Of a DNA stretch of 8,765 bases, positions 1-6,420 are shown in pieces. Position numbers and translations under genes: made by a program. The notes beneath the pieces were generated by a model. That model saw nothing but the letters and a program-made list of their open reading frames with translations, did no database searches and was not told the origin of the DNA. Numbering within the stretch: position 1 is the stretch's first letter; each line of letters opens with the position of its first letter. Location of the stretch: positions 1 through 8,765 of the forward strand of contig JAICKZ010000130.1 of the NCBI GenBank assembly GCA_025927665.1, read 5' to 3'. Source of the DNA: Steroidobacteraceae bacterium (GTDB taxonomy: Bacteria > Pseudomonadota > Gammaproteobacteria > Steroidobacterales > Steroidobacteraceae).

Positions 1-897
1 AATTTCACAGACCTCGCGCTGGCCACTACTCAATTCACCAACTACGCCTTCAACCATTAGCTCAGTACCCTCGCGGATGTTGGCAAGCGGAGTTTTTAGT
101 TCGTGCGACATGTGACGCAAGAATCGATTGCGCTCTTGTGCCAGATCAAGCAAACGAATACGCAACCATTCCAACTGTTGTCCCAGGGCTTTCAAGTCAG
201 ACGGTCCGCGAACAACGACCGGTTTGCCAAAAGTACCTTGACCCAGTTGGCTGATTGCAAAGTCAATCTGCCGTATGGGACGCATGATGAGCATCGTGAA
301 AACACCGACCAATATAGCGGTTATCAAAATCACGCCTACTGCTTGCCATAACAAGTAGTTCTGCGTCTCATTGGTGGAAGCTTGAATGTGCGACAGTCCA
401 TGTTCAATTTTCTGCCCGGTTAGATTGGATAATGAATCAACTGACTCGGATAGTCTGGTGAATAGTTCGTTAACTTGCGAATTGCGGTTTTGCTCATTGA
501 TCACTGTCTTCAAGTGCAAGAGCTGGGAAAGATTGTCATCGATGACACGCGCTTCATTAAGTCGTTTCATTAAAATCGCGTCGTTGCCACCCATTGCTTG
601 AATGTCATTGAAGGTTTCCGCAAAGCGCTGCCGAGTACTGGCGTAGACATTCAAATAAGATTCGTCTTTTAGTACCTGGAACAATCGCGCGTTGCGTTCC
701 ATGGTATTTAGATGTTGGTACAACTGCTGACTCAGATGTGTCGATTGCACACCAGTGCGCACCAGCGCGGCACTTTCGTTGGCGAGGCCACGCACTTTGG
801 TTGCAGAGATAATCACAGCGAATAGCAACGGCACTGCAACCAGCGCAAAGCCAATTAGCATCAAATCAGTTAACGAGCGAGGGTGCCAGAGACGCAT
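1..897 (-). CDS. glrK: GlrK/QseE-like sensor histidine kinase, N-terminal 299 residues (partial)
   Basis: This is the sensor kinase of a two-component system, expected to sit in the inner membrane and phosphorylate a GlrR-type response regulator. The 299 codons read here show a first membrane segment at about residues 11-33, a helical periplasmic sensor region at about 34-181, a second membrane segment at about 182-204, a HAMP linker at about 205-257, and then the dimerisation/phosphoacceptor helix with motif RHMSHELKTPLANIREG. The expected phosphorylated histidine is H265. The wording after the H-box (EGTELMVEGVVGEL) is typical of GlrK/QseE rather than of generic kinases. The ATPase domain lies beyond the left edge. 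ATG at 897 is chosen because an in-frame stop lies three codons upstream. No good Shine-Dalgarno sequence precedes it. It lies 122 bp downstream of galE on the same strand. The family call is firm; the exact symbol is by resemblance from memory. Confidence 0.85.
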   Translation of the reverse strand, partial: MRLWHPRSLTDLMLIGFALVAVPLLFAVIISATKVRGLANESAALVRTGVQSTHLSQQLYQHLNTMERNARLFQVLKDESYLNVYASTRQRFAETFNDIQAMGGNDAILMKRLNEARVIDDNLSQLLHLKTVINEQNRNSQVNELFTRLSESVDSLSNLTGQKIEHGLSHIQASTNETQNYLLWQAVGVILITAILVGVFTMLIMRPIRQIDFAISQLGQGTFGKPVVVRGPSDLKALGQQLEWLRIRLLDLAQERNRFLRHMSHELKTPLANIREGTELMVEGVVGELSSGQREVCEI

Positions 898-905
898 AGA
901 TCGTC

Positions 906-932
906 ATTGTAGGGCACGAAACGATCAATCAA
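906..932 (-). promoter_or_regulatory. possible promoter for the GlrK-like gene
   Basis: On the minus strand a TTGATT element (927-932) and a TACAAT element (906-911) are separated by 15 bp, which is shorter than ideal. The -10-like box is good and the -35 spacing is poor. If real, transcription would start only a few bases before the ATG at 897, giving an almost leaderless mRNA, in keeping with the missing Shine-Dalgarno sequence. This is visual pattern matching only. Confidence 0.25.
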
Positions 933-1019
933 AGCACTGATGTGTTAAAAGTGTGTATTAGATTCTAAACTCTGCATTGTTAGATCATTCATGCATCCAG
1001 CATTGCAGTGTGAGAAACA

Positions 1020-2015
1020 TTATTTTTGCAGTAATTCTGGATGTTTCAATAAATGTCGTTCCCATGTCAGCTGGGTGGCTGCAATCACTTCTAAGTTATC
1101 AAATTTTGGCTGCCAACCAAGCACACTGCGTACGCGATCGGCTTTGGCAACTAACGTGGCAGGATCGCCCGCACGACGTGACTCTTCAACGATCTTTAAT
1201 GGTTGTCCACTTACTTTTGCAACAGTAGACAATACTTCGCGAACACTAAAGCCACGGCCATAACCTACATTCAATGTGGTGGATTCGCCGCCGCCACGCA
1301 AGTATCGCAATGCATCCAGATGTGCAGCGGCAAGGTCTTCCACATGAATGTAATCACGTACACCGGTTCCATCAGGCGTGTTGTAATCGGCACCAAATAT
1401 TTTGACATCAGGACGTTTGCCAACAACATGTTGACAAGCTACCTTGGTTAACAACGTTGCAGTGGGTGCTGAATGTCCGATCAGGCCGTCCGGATTGCTG
1501 CCGCCAACATTGAAGTAACGCAAAATCACATGCTTCATCGGTGTAACGGCGCATAAATCTCGCAGCATTATTTCCGTCATCAATTTGGATGATCCATAGG
1601 GATTAATCGGTGCAGTGGGTGAATCTTCACTCGCAACGCCGCTCGCAGGCAGACCATATACAGCGGCGGTAGAGGAGAACACAAAGTGTTTGACACCCGC
1701 ATCACGGCAGCACTGCAACAAATTGCGAGTTGCACAGGTGTTATTGCCATAGTATTTCAGAGGATCAGCAACGGATTCTGGCACAATGGTATGTGCTGCA
1801 AAATGCATGACAGTAGTGACTTGATGCTCGCGTAGCAGATGTGATACCAGTTCGGTATTGCTGGTGTCACCGATGACGAGTTGACCATGTAGTACGGCGC
1901 TGGGATAGCCAGTGCAAAGATTGTCCAATATCACTACCGGTTCATTGAAGGTGCCCAGTTGTCGTACAACATGACTGCCAATGTAGCCTGCGCCGCCTGT
2001 TACCAGAATTGTCAT
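1020..2015 (-). CDS. galE: UDP-glucose 4-epimerase (GalE)
   Basis: This cytosolic NAD-dependent epimerase interconverts UDP-glucose and UDP-galactose (Leloir pathway, sugar donors for surface polysaccharide). The 331-residue protein is close to the usual bacterial length. The Rossmann motif GGAGYIG is at residues 7-13. The FSSTAAVYG stretch places T116 at the catalytic Ser/Thr position. The catalytic pair of YGSSK is Y140 and K144. Family signatures LRYFNVGG and GVRDYIHVEDLA follow, with a C-terminal substrate-binding part ending in the usual GWQP segment. The ATG at 2015 is preferred over in-frame GTG codons at 2024 and 2021: the strong Shine-Dalgarno AGGTGG ends five bases before this ATG and overlaps those GTGs, and family members begin right before the ILVTGG strand. 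It is divergent from srkA across 82 bp and upstream of the GlrK-like gene. No polysaccharide cluster is visible beside it. Confidence 0.96.
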   Translation of the reverse strand: MTILVTGGAGYIGSHVVRQLGTFNEPVVILDNLCTGYPSAVLHGQLVIGDTSNTELVSHLLREHQVTTVMHFAAHTIVPESVADPLKYYGNNTCATRNLLQCCRDAGVKHFVFSSTAAVYGLPASGVASEDSPTAPINPYGSSKLMTEIMLRDLCAVTPMKHVILRYFNVGGSNPDGLIGHSAPTATLLTKVACQHVVGKRPDVKIFGADYNTPDGTGVRDYIHVEDLAAAHLDALRYLRGGGESTTLNVGYGRGFSVREVLSTVAKVSGQPLKIVEESRRAGDPATLVAKADRVRSVLGWQPKFDNLEVIAATQLTWERHLLKHPELLQK

Positions 2016-2063
2016 TGTCACCACCTATTTGAATTTATCACGCGATCTTACCAACGGCGCTAT

Positions 2064-2092
2064 TTTATATTGAGAAATAATTACCTGCTTAA
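2064..2092 (-). promoter_or_regulatory. possible galE promoter in the galE/srkA divergent gap
   Basis: On the minus strand, TTAAGC (2087-2092) and TATAAA (2064-2069) are separated by 17 bp, giving a plausible sigma-70 promoter with a leader of about 50 bases before the galE ATG. The -35 match is only partial. The opposite promoter for srkA must lie in the same 82-bp gap (2016-2097); AT-rich sequence at 2061-2071 could serve as its -10, but no convincing -35 was found. Confidence 0.35.
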
Positions 2093-2097
2093 TACAA

Positions 2098-3087
2098 ATG
2101 AATGACCGTTACAAAACAAGTGTGCATCCGTTTAATCAATTGACACCGGATTTTATTGCGGCGGCGATGGAGAAAGTCGGCTATGTCACTGATGGTCGAT
2201 TGTTGGCGCTGAATAGTTATGAAAATCGCGTGTATCAAATCGGTATTGAAGACGCCGCGCCGGTCATTGCCAAGTTTTATCGTCCTGGACGCTGGAGTCG
2301 CGTAGGCATTGAAGAAGAGCATGCCTTCGCGTTGGAACTCGCTGCCGCTGAGATACCGGTAGTTGCACCAATTTTGTTCGATGGAGTGACATTACTTGAG
2401 GCTTCGCCGTTTTGGTTTGCTGTTTATCCACGCCAAGGAGGACGTTGGCCTGAACTACAAACGACGGATGATCAACAGTGGATGGGACGTTTTATTGGTC
2501 GCATTCACGCCATTGGCAAACGGCGACGATTTCAGCATCGGCTAACGATGAATATTCAAACCTGGGCCGCCGACTCACGTGAATATCTGTTACGTCATGA
2601 TTGGATACCTGAACATTTATGTGATGCGTATGAATCTATTACCAAAGAATTATTAGAGCAGATGGAACAGCAATGGCAAGAGATTGAAACAAGCGTGTTA
2701 CGTCTCCATGGTGATTGTCACCTCGGCAATATACTGTGGACGGATACGGGTCCGCATTTTGTCGATTTTGATGATTGTCTAATGGGACCTGCCGTGCAGG
2801 ATATCTGGATGCTGCTGTCCGGATCGCATCTCGAACGCGCACAGCAGTTGCGTGAAATTCTCGACGGGTACACACAATTCACTGACTTCGACTATCGTGA
2901 GCTTGCATTGATTGAAATACTGCGTACGCTGCGGCTTATGCATTATGCGGCCTGGTTGGCGCGACGCTGGCAAGATCCGGCGTTTCCCAGTGCTTTTCCC
3001 TGGTTCGGGGAAAACAAATTCTGGGAACAACATATATTGGATTTGCGTGAACAATTATCTGCTTTGCATGAAGATGTTTTGGAATAG
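2098..3087 (+). CDS. srkA: stress response kinase A (SrkA/YihE family)
   Basis: This is a cytosolic Ser/Thr protein kinase with the aminoglycoside phosphotransferase/choline kinase fold. In Escherichia coli SrkA belongs to the Cpx envelope-stress regulon and protects against oxidative and programmed-death stress. At 329 residues it is almost the same length as the E. coli protein. Visible landmarks are the nucleotide-loop signature LNSYENRVYQ (38-47), the ATP-binding lysine in AKFYRP (K59), the catalytic loop LHGDCHLGN (203-211, with D206 as base and N211), the metal-binding FVDFDD (D223), then GPAVQDIWMLL, and the family-specific tail WLARRWQDPAFP. All key kinase residues are present. The ATG at 2098 matches the family N-terminus but has no recognisable Shine-Dalgarno sequence. 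In enterobacteria this gene precedes dsbA; here it precedes a lipoprotein gene 21 bp downstream, probably in one operon. Confidence 0.95.
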   Translation: MNDRYKTSVHPFNQLTPDFIAAAMEKVGYVTDGRLLALNSYENRVYQIGIEDAAPVIAKFYRPGRWSRVGIEEEHAFALELAAAEIPVVAPILFDGVTLLEASPFWFAVYPRQGGRWPELQTTDDQQWMGRFIGRIHAIGKRRRFQHRLTMNIQTWAADSREYLLRHDWIPEHLCDAYESITKELLEQMEQQWQEIETSVLRLHGDCHLGNILWTDTGPHFVDFDDCLMGPAVQDIWMLLSGSHLERAQQLREILDGYTQFTDFDYRELALIEILRTLRLMHYAAWLARRWQDPAFPSAFPWFGENKFWEQHILDLREQLSALHEDVLE

Positions 3088-3108
3088 CTTGTTATTAGAG
3101 CGAACAAC

Positions 3109-3693
3109 ATGAAGCAAAAATATCGACTGATACCTAGAATGTGCATTTCAAAAATATTACTGCTGGGAATGATGAGTGTGCTTACCGCTTGCGGTGGCCA
3201 ATCCGCTGCAGAAAAAGCTGCCGCCGAGCAACAGGCAAAAGCCAAGAAAGTCGTCAAGCAAGTTCAACCCGCTGATCCATTGGCGGGCATGTCCAGTGCA
3301 ATAACAGGCAGTAAAGGTACGGTGCCGGTGGAAGTACGCTTTGAGTTACTGGACCGTCCCGAACCGAATAAGCCTGTCAATGTTCGACTCGCTTTTGTGC
3401 CTTCGACCGATTTGGATGCGTTACACGCAGTAGTAAAGCCATCGACTGGACTGCAGGTTGCAGAGGACACGCAAGTTAAATTTGATGCGCCGAAAAGCGG
3501 TGAGATTAAAGAATACAAGTATGTTGCCATACCCACGGCAGCGGGTATTTTTCTGTGCAATATTGACGTTACGGTGACGCGCGATACCGGCGATACGCAA
3601 TTTACATTTACTTTACCGATTCCAGTGCCCGAAGCCACCACAGGTAAAACTGCATCCAGCGGAGTGAACAATGCAGTGCCTGCGACGAAGTAA
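3109..3693 (+). CDS. lipoprotein of unknown function
   Basis: I do not recognise the family. The 194-residue product has a lipoprotein signal: a basic n-region (K2, K4, R6, R10), a hydrophobic core at about 14-26, and lipobox LTAC with C28 as the expected lipidated cysteine, followed by GGQS. That residue pattern suggests outer-membrane sorting in a gammaproteobacterium, since there is no Asp at position +2. The mature part starts with a highly charged Ala/Lys/Gln-rich helix (about 33-51), probably a tether. A region of about 100 residues (70-175) follows that alternates short beta-type strands, such as VPVEVRFELL, KPVNVRLAFV and FLCNIDVTVTR, and looks like an Ig-like sandwich. It ends in a polar Thr/Ser/Ala tail. 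C150 is the only cysteine in the mature part besides the lipidated one. The Shine-Dalgarno sequence is weak (AGAG). It is 21 bp behind srkA and followed by a terminator. Confidence 0.85.
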   Translation: MKQKYRLIPRMCISKILLLGMMSVLTACGGQSAAEKAAAEQQAKAKKVVKQVQPADPLAGMSSAITGSKGTVPVEVRFELLDRPEPNKPVNVRLAFVPSTDLDALHAVVKPSTGLQVAEDTQVKFDAPKSGEIKEYKYVAIPTAAGIFLCNIDVTVTRDTGDTQFTFTLPIPVPEATTGKTASSGVNNAVPATK

Positions 3694-3756
3694 ATGGAAC
3701 GTAAATTCTGAATAAATTGCCGAAAATGGAAATTTAGTGCTCATACACATCTACTC

Positions 3757-3782
3757 AGGCCGTATAATTCGCGGCCTTTTTT
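3757..3782 (+). terminator. intrinsic terminator after the srkA-lipoprotein pair
   Basis: A 6-bp GC-rich stem, AGGCCG (3757-3762) with CGGCCT (3772-3777), closes a 9-base loop and runs straight into six T residues (3777-3782). This is the classical Rho-independent layout, though the stem is short. The loop contains a perfect TATAAT, so the terminator also serves as part of the next promoter. Confidence 0.75.
3763..3768 (+). promoter_or_regulatory. -10 element of the likely typA promoter
   Basis: A perfect TATAAT is followed by a GC-rich discriminator (TCGCGG). The predicted start is near 3775-3777, giving a leader of about 22 bases before the typA GTG. The -35 region is weak: CTCATA at 3740-3745, with a 17-bp spacer, matches the consensus at 3 of 6 bases. 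A GC-rich discriminator is a known feature of promoters of translation-related genes that are inhibited by ppGpp with DksA. That this applies here is inference. Confidence 0.6.
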
Positions 3783-3797
3783 CCTGGATGTGTATTT

Positions 3798-5630
3798 GTG
3801 AGTACTGCAAAGCTACGTAATATCGCCATCATTGCCCACGTTGATCACGGTAAGACCACATTGGTTGATCAACTGTTGAGGCAATCCGGCACGCTTGATG
3901 CGCGCAAGGCGTTGCCTGACCGTGTGATGGACTCCAATGACTTGGAGCGCGAGCGTGGTATCACCATTCTCGCAAAGAACACGGCTATCACTTGGCAGGA
4001 CTATCGAATCAATATCGTCGATACGCCTGGGCATGCTGATTTCGGCGGTGAAGTAGAGCGCGTGCTCTCCATGGTGGATTGTGTATTGTTGCTGGTTGAT
4101 GCGGTCGATGGACCCATGCCACAGACACGCTTCGTGACACAAAAGGCTTTTTCCCACGGTCTACGTCCTATTGTTGTGATTAACAAGATTGATCGTGATG
4201 AAGCGCGTCCGGATTGGGTGCTGAGTCAAACTTTCGATTTGTTCGATCAACTGGGTGCCACCGAAGAGCAACTCGACTTTCCAGTGGTTTATGCTTCAGC
4301 CTTGCGTGGCTTTGCAGGCGATGATCCTAAACAACTTGCGAGCGACATGGTTCCGTTATTTCAAGCCATCGTCAAACACTGTCCACCGCCTGATGTAGAT
4401 GTTGATGGTCCACTGCAATTGCAGATCAGCCAGCTAGACTACTCCAGTTATGTAGGTGCAATCGGCATTGGTCGCATCAAACGCGGCAAGTTGCGTCGTA
4501 ACAGTCCAGTGCAATTGGTCGGTAATGATGGCAAGGTACGTAACGAACGAATTATTCAGGTGATGGGATTTTTAGGGTTGGATCGAATTGAAGTGGAGTC
4601 AGCAAGCGCGGGCGACATAGTTGCGTTTGCGGGAATTGAACATCCAAAGATTTCCGAAACAATTTGTGATGTGGGCAGTCCAGAACCATTACCTGCATTG
4701 GTGGTGGATGAGCCAACTATCAGCATGACCTTTGAAGTGAATACTTCACCGTTCTGCGGTCGTGAAGGTAAGTATGTTACCAGCCGTCAGATACGCGAAC
4801 GCCTGACGCGTGAAACCTTGCACAACGTGGCCCTGCGAGTCGAAGACACTGAAAATCCCGATAAATTCCTGGTGTTCGGTCGCGGTGAATTGCACCTGGG
4901 TGTGTTGTTGGAAAACATGCGCCGCGAAGGTTACGAGCTTGCCGTTTCTCGTCCACGAGCAGTCATTAAAGAAATCGATGGTCAACAATGTGAACCCTAT
5001 GAAAATGTTGCCGTTGACTTGGATGAAAATAATCAAGGCGCCATCATGCAAGCCTTGGGTGAACGTGGTGGTCAACTCACCAACATGCAAGCCGATGGTA
5101 AAGGCCGTGTACGTTTGGATTACATGATTCCTTCACGCGGTTTGATTGGTTTTCAAACGGATTTTCGTACCATGACTTCAGGTACAGGTTTGTTACATCA
5201 TATTTTTGATCATTTTGGTCCCGTATTGGATAAGGAGATTGGTCAACGTCAGAACGGTGTGATGATTTCCAACGGACAAGGCAAAGCATTGACGTATGCA
5301 TTGTTCAGTTTGCAAGAGCGTGGACGTTTGATGGTGGCTCACGGTGATGAAGTATACGAAGGTCAAATCGTTGGCATTCATAGTCGCGATAACGATCTAG
5401 TCGTGAATCCACTCAAAGCAAAGAAGCTTACCAACATGCGTGCAGCGGGTAAGGATGAGAATCTGGTCCTATCCAATCCCATTCGCTATACGTTGGAGCA
5501 AGCGATGGAGTTCATCGACGATGATGAATTGGTCGAAATCACGCCGGCCGAAATTCGCTTGCGTAAACGGGCATTGAAGGAACACGAACGTAAACGTACC
5601 GGGCGTGGCAGCGAAGAGAGCGCCGATTAA
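3798..5630 (+). CDS. typA: ribosome-associated translational GTPase TypA/BipA
   Basis: TypA binds the 70S ribosome at the elongation-factor site, hydrolyses GTP, and supports 50S assembly, low-temperature growth and stress adaptation. The 610-residue protein is within a few residues of E. coli BipA. GTPase motifs are complete: P-loop AHVDHGKT (13-20), switch I RGITI (53-57), DTPGH (75-79), NKID (129-132) and SAL (167-169). An EF-Tu-like beta barrel follows (about 200-300), then EF-G-like domains III and V (RGELHLGVLLENMRREG and SRGLIGFQTDFRTMTSGTG), then the TypA-specific C-terminal domain. That domain carries the conserved basic loop NPLKAKKLTNMRAAGKDE (537-554), known in E. coli to reach the decoding/tRNA region. 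The start is GTG at 3798, supported by the MSTAKLRNIAIIAHVDHG alignment; the GGA nine bases upstream is a weak Shine-Dalgarno sequence. The gene is transcribed from its own likely promoter and is convergent with the TetR gene. Confidence 0.98.
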   Translation: MSTAKLRNIAIIAHVDHGKTTLVDQLLRQSGTLDARKALPDRVMDSNDLERERGITILAKNTAITWQDYRINIVDTPGHADFGGEVERVLSMVDCVLLLVDAVDGPMPQTRFVTQKAFSHGLRPIVVINKIDRDEARPDWVLSQTFDLFDQLGATEEQLDFPVVYASALRGFAGDDPKQLASDMVPLFQAIVKHCPPPDVDVDGPLQLQISQLDYSSYVGAIGIGRIKRGKLRRNSPVQLVGNDGKVRNERIIQVMGFLGLDRIEVESASAGDIVAFAGIEHPKISETICDVGSPEPLPALVVDEPTISMTFEVNTSPFCGREGKYVTSRQIRERLTRETLHNVALRVEDTENPDKFLVFGRGELHLGVLLENMRREGYELAVSRPRAVIKEIDGQQCEPYENVAVDLDENNQGAIMQALGERGGQLTNMQADGKGRVRLDYMIPSRGLIGFQTDFRTMTSGTGLLHHIFDHFGPVLDKEIGQRQNGVMISNGQGKALTYALFSLQERGRLMVAHGDEVYEGQIVGIHSRDNDLVVNPLKAKKLTNMRAAGKDENLVLSNPIRYTLEQAMEFIDDDELVEITPAEIRLRKRALKEHERKRTGRGSEESAD

Positions 5631-5640
5631 ACACTGCGTA

Positions 5641-5660
5641 CGATGTTCATGTGGACATCG
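5641..5660 (+). other. stem-loop just after typA
   Basis: CGATGTTC (5641-5648) pairs with GGACATCG (5653-5660) over eight positions including one T-G wobble, with a 4-base loop. It lies ten bases after the typA stop. No T-run follows, so it is more likely a 3' mRNA-end structure than a strong terminator. Confidence 0.4.
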
Positions 5661-5689
5661 ACACGAAGGTTTAACAGCAAGCACGGTAA

Positions 5690-5707
5690 GGCCGCAAATT
5701 TGCGGCC
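5690..5707. repeat. perfect 18-bp palindrome between convergent typA and tetR; left copy of a 14-bp repeat
   Basis: GGCCGCAAATTTGCGGCC is fully self-complementary. It lies between two convergent genes, ends eight bases before the TetR stop codon, and could act as a two-way transcription stop, but neither strand has a T-run after it. Flanking GGTAAG (5685-5690) and CTTACC (5715-5720) are also complementary and could lengthen the structure. Its inner 14 bp (5692-5705) recur exactly at 7274-7287. Confidence 0.65.
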
Positions 5708-5715
5708 GCCGATTC

Positions 5716-6312
5716 TTACCCTTCATCCAAAGTCGTGCCGATAACGCCGCTTTGCCCACGCAATAGTTTCACAACTCTATCAATTGAGCTGTTCTTAAGC
5801 CCTTCAGGTCGAACCAATATTCCATACCATAAGGTGCCAAAGAAAAGATCCAATATGAATTCTTGCTGATCATGACGAGTGCCTGGTTTGATGAGGATCA
5901 ATCTTGCCACTTCACGTCGAGTATTGATAAAAGATTGGGTGAGCTTTTCATGTGTCTGTTCATCAAGCTGAGCCAACGCCATCATTTTCGCCAGCGCCAC
6001 TTGATGAGTTCTAGCAACCTTAAAGGTCTTCCTAATAAAGTCTTCTGGTTTCATCTTGAGAGAGTCGGGATTATCTAAAGAAGCGACTTCGTTTTCACCG
6101 ACTTCAGAAAGTGCTTCAAACAATAACGACGCAAGGTTAGGCCACCATCGATAAATGGTTTGCTTGCCGACCGCCGCTTTTGCCGCAATTCCCTCTATGG
6201 TTATCTCTTCAAATCCCAGTTCTTGAGACAAAGCTATGGCGGCTTTCAAGATAGAAAGCCTTGATTTGTCACTACGCGGGCGACCTCTCACCGGCTGGTT
6301 GTTGGTTTTCAT
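5716..6312 (-). CDS. TetR-family transcriptional regulator
   Basis: This is a 198-residue one-component repressor of the TetR family. The N-terminal DNA-binding domain is clear: basic RGRPRSDKSR (10-19), helix 1 ILKAAIALSQELGF, then the helix-turn-helix ITIEGIAAKAAVGKQTIYRWWPNLASLL (about 37-64). The GKQTIYRWW recognition-helix wording and the C-terminal part (about 80-190) resemble the TetR_C_11 type of ligand domain; that subfamily call is from memory. The start is set at the ATG at 6312, which has GAG immediately upstream and a GGGA 11 bases further up. A TTG further upstream at 6339 would only add nine residues (FFIWDYFE) not expected in the family. It is divergent from the SDR-like gene, with two palindromes between them, so it probably represses itself and its neighbour. 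The inducing ligand is unknown. Confidence 0.93.
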   Translation of the reverse strand: MKTNNQPVRGRPRSDKSRLSILKAAIALSQELGFEEITIEGIAAKAAVGKQTIYRWWPNLASLLFEALSEVGENEVASLDNPDSLKMKPEDFIRKTFKVARTHQVALAKMMALAQLDEQTHEKLTQSFINTRREVARLILIKPGTRHDQQEFILDLFFGTLWYGILVRPEGLKNSSIDRVVKLLRGQSGVIGTTLDEG

Positions 6313-6341
6313 CTCAAAATAATCCCATATAAAAAACAACT

Positions 6342-6364
6342 ATACAAGACGTTTTGTATCGTAT
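6342..6364. promoter_or_regulatory. candidate TetR operator 1
   Basis: This 23-bp imperfect palindrome is centred on 6353, with half-sites ATACAAGACG (6342-6351) and, on the other strand, ATACGATACA (from 6364 down). Seven of ten arm positions pair. An alternative 18-bp reading at 6342-6359 (ATACAAGACGTTTTGTAT) has one mismatched pair. It is the TetR-gene-proximal site of the two. Confidence 0.6.
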
Positions 6365-6372
6365 ATCTTTAT

Positions 6373-6395
6373 ATTCGATACGTTTCGTTTCGAAT
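6373..6395. promoter_or_regulatory. candidate TetR operator 2
   Basis: This 23-bp palindrome is centred on 6384, with half-sites ATTCGATACG (6373-6382) and, on the other strand, ATTCGAAACG (from 6395 down). Nine of ten arm positions pair. The four half-sites of both operators agree on AT-W-CGA-N-ACG. The centre is 31 bp from that of operator 1, about three helical turns, so both dimers would sit on the same DNA face. It lies between the AT-rich promoter-like DNA and the ribosome-binding site of the SDR-like gene. Confidence 0.65.
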
Positions 6396-6408
6396 ATCAC
6401 TGTTTCCT

Positions 6409-6415
6409 GGAGAAG
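6409..6415 (+). promoter_or_regulatory. strong ribosome-binding site of the SDR-like gene
   Basis: GGAGAAG ends five bases before the ATG at 6421. It is among the best Shine-Dalgarno sequences in the window and fixes this start. The gene's promoter should lie in the AT-rich operator region (about 6340-6375), where several TATA-like boxes occur, but no single -35/-10 pair stands out. Confidence 0.8.
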
Positions 6416-6420
6416 AATTT

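Larger units (their letters stand above)
3743..3795 (+). repeat. outer inverted repeat enclosing the typA promoter and terminator
   Basis: ATACACATC (3743-3751) is the perfect reverse complement of GATGTGTAT (3787-3795). A T-G and an A-T pair can extend the stem inward to 11 pairs, and the terminator hairpin nests inside it. The right arm ends two bases before the typA start codon and includes the GGA (3786-3788) that is the only Shine-Dalgarno-like sequence. Only RNA started upstream of 3743 can form the outer stem. Confidence 0.7.

Noticed and set aside
103..940. Plus-strand open frames at 103-351, 386-601 and 755-940
   Set aside because: They lie antisense to the continuous GlrK-like coding frame and encode nothing protein-like.
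985..1015. Possible sigma-54 promoter upstream of the GlrK-like gene
   Set aside because: A GG with roughly right spacing is present, but the GC of the -12 element is missing.
2016..2024. Upstream GTG codons as the galE start
   Set aside because: They overlap the AGGTGG Shine-Dalgarno sequence that serves the ATG at 2015, and the family N-terminus fits the ATG.
3813..5381. Several minus-strand open frames inside typA
   Set aside because: They are shadows of the well-conserved typA frame, without ribosome-binding sites or recognisable domains.
5702..5709. GCGGCCGC at the edge of the palindrome after typA
   Set aside because: It is a consequence of the GC-rich palindrome arm and not evidence of cloning or of function.
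6313..6339. TTG at 6339 as the start of the TetR-family gene
   Set aside because: It would add nine hydrophobic residues not expected before the basic RGRPRS segment, and the ATG at 6312 is a better start.
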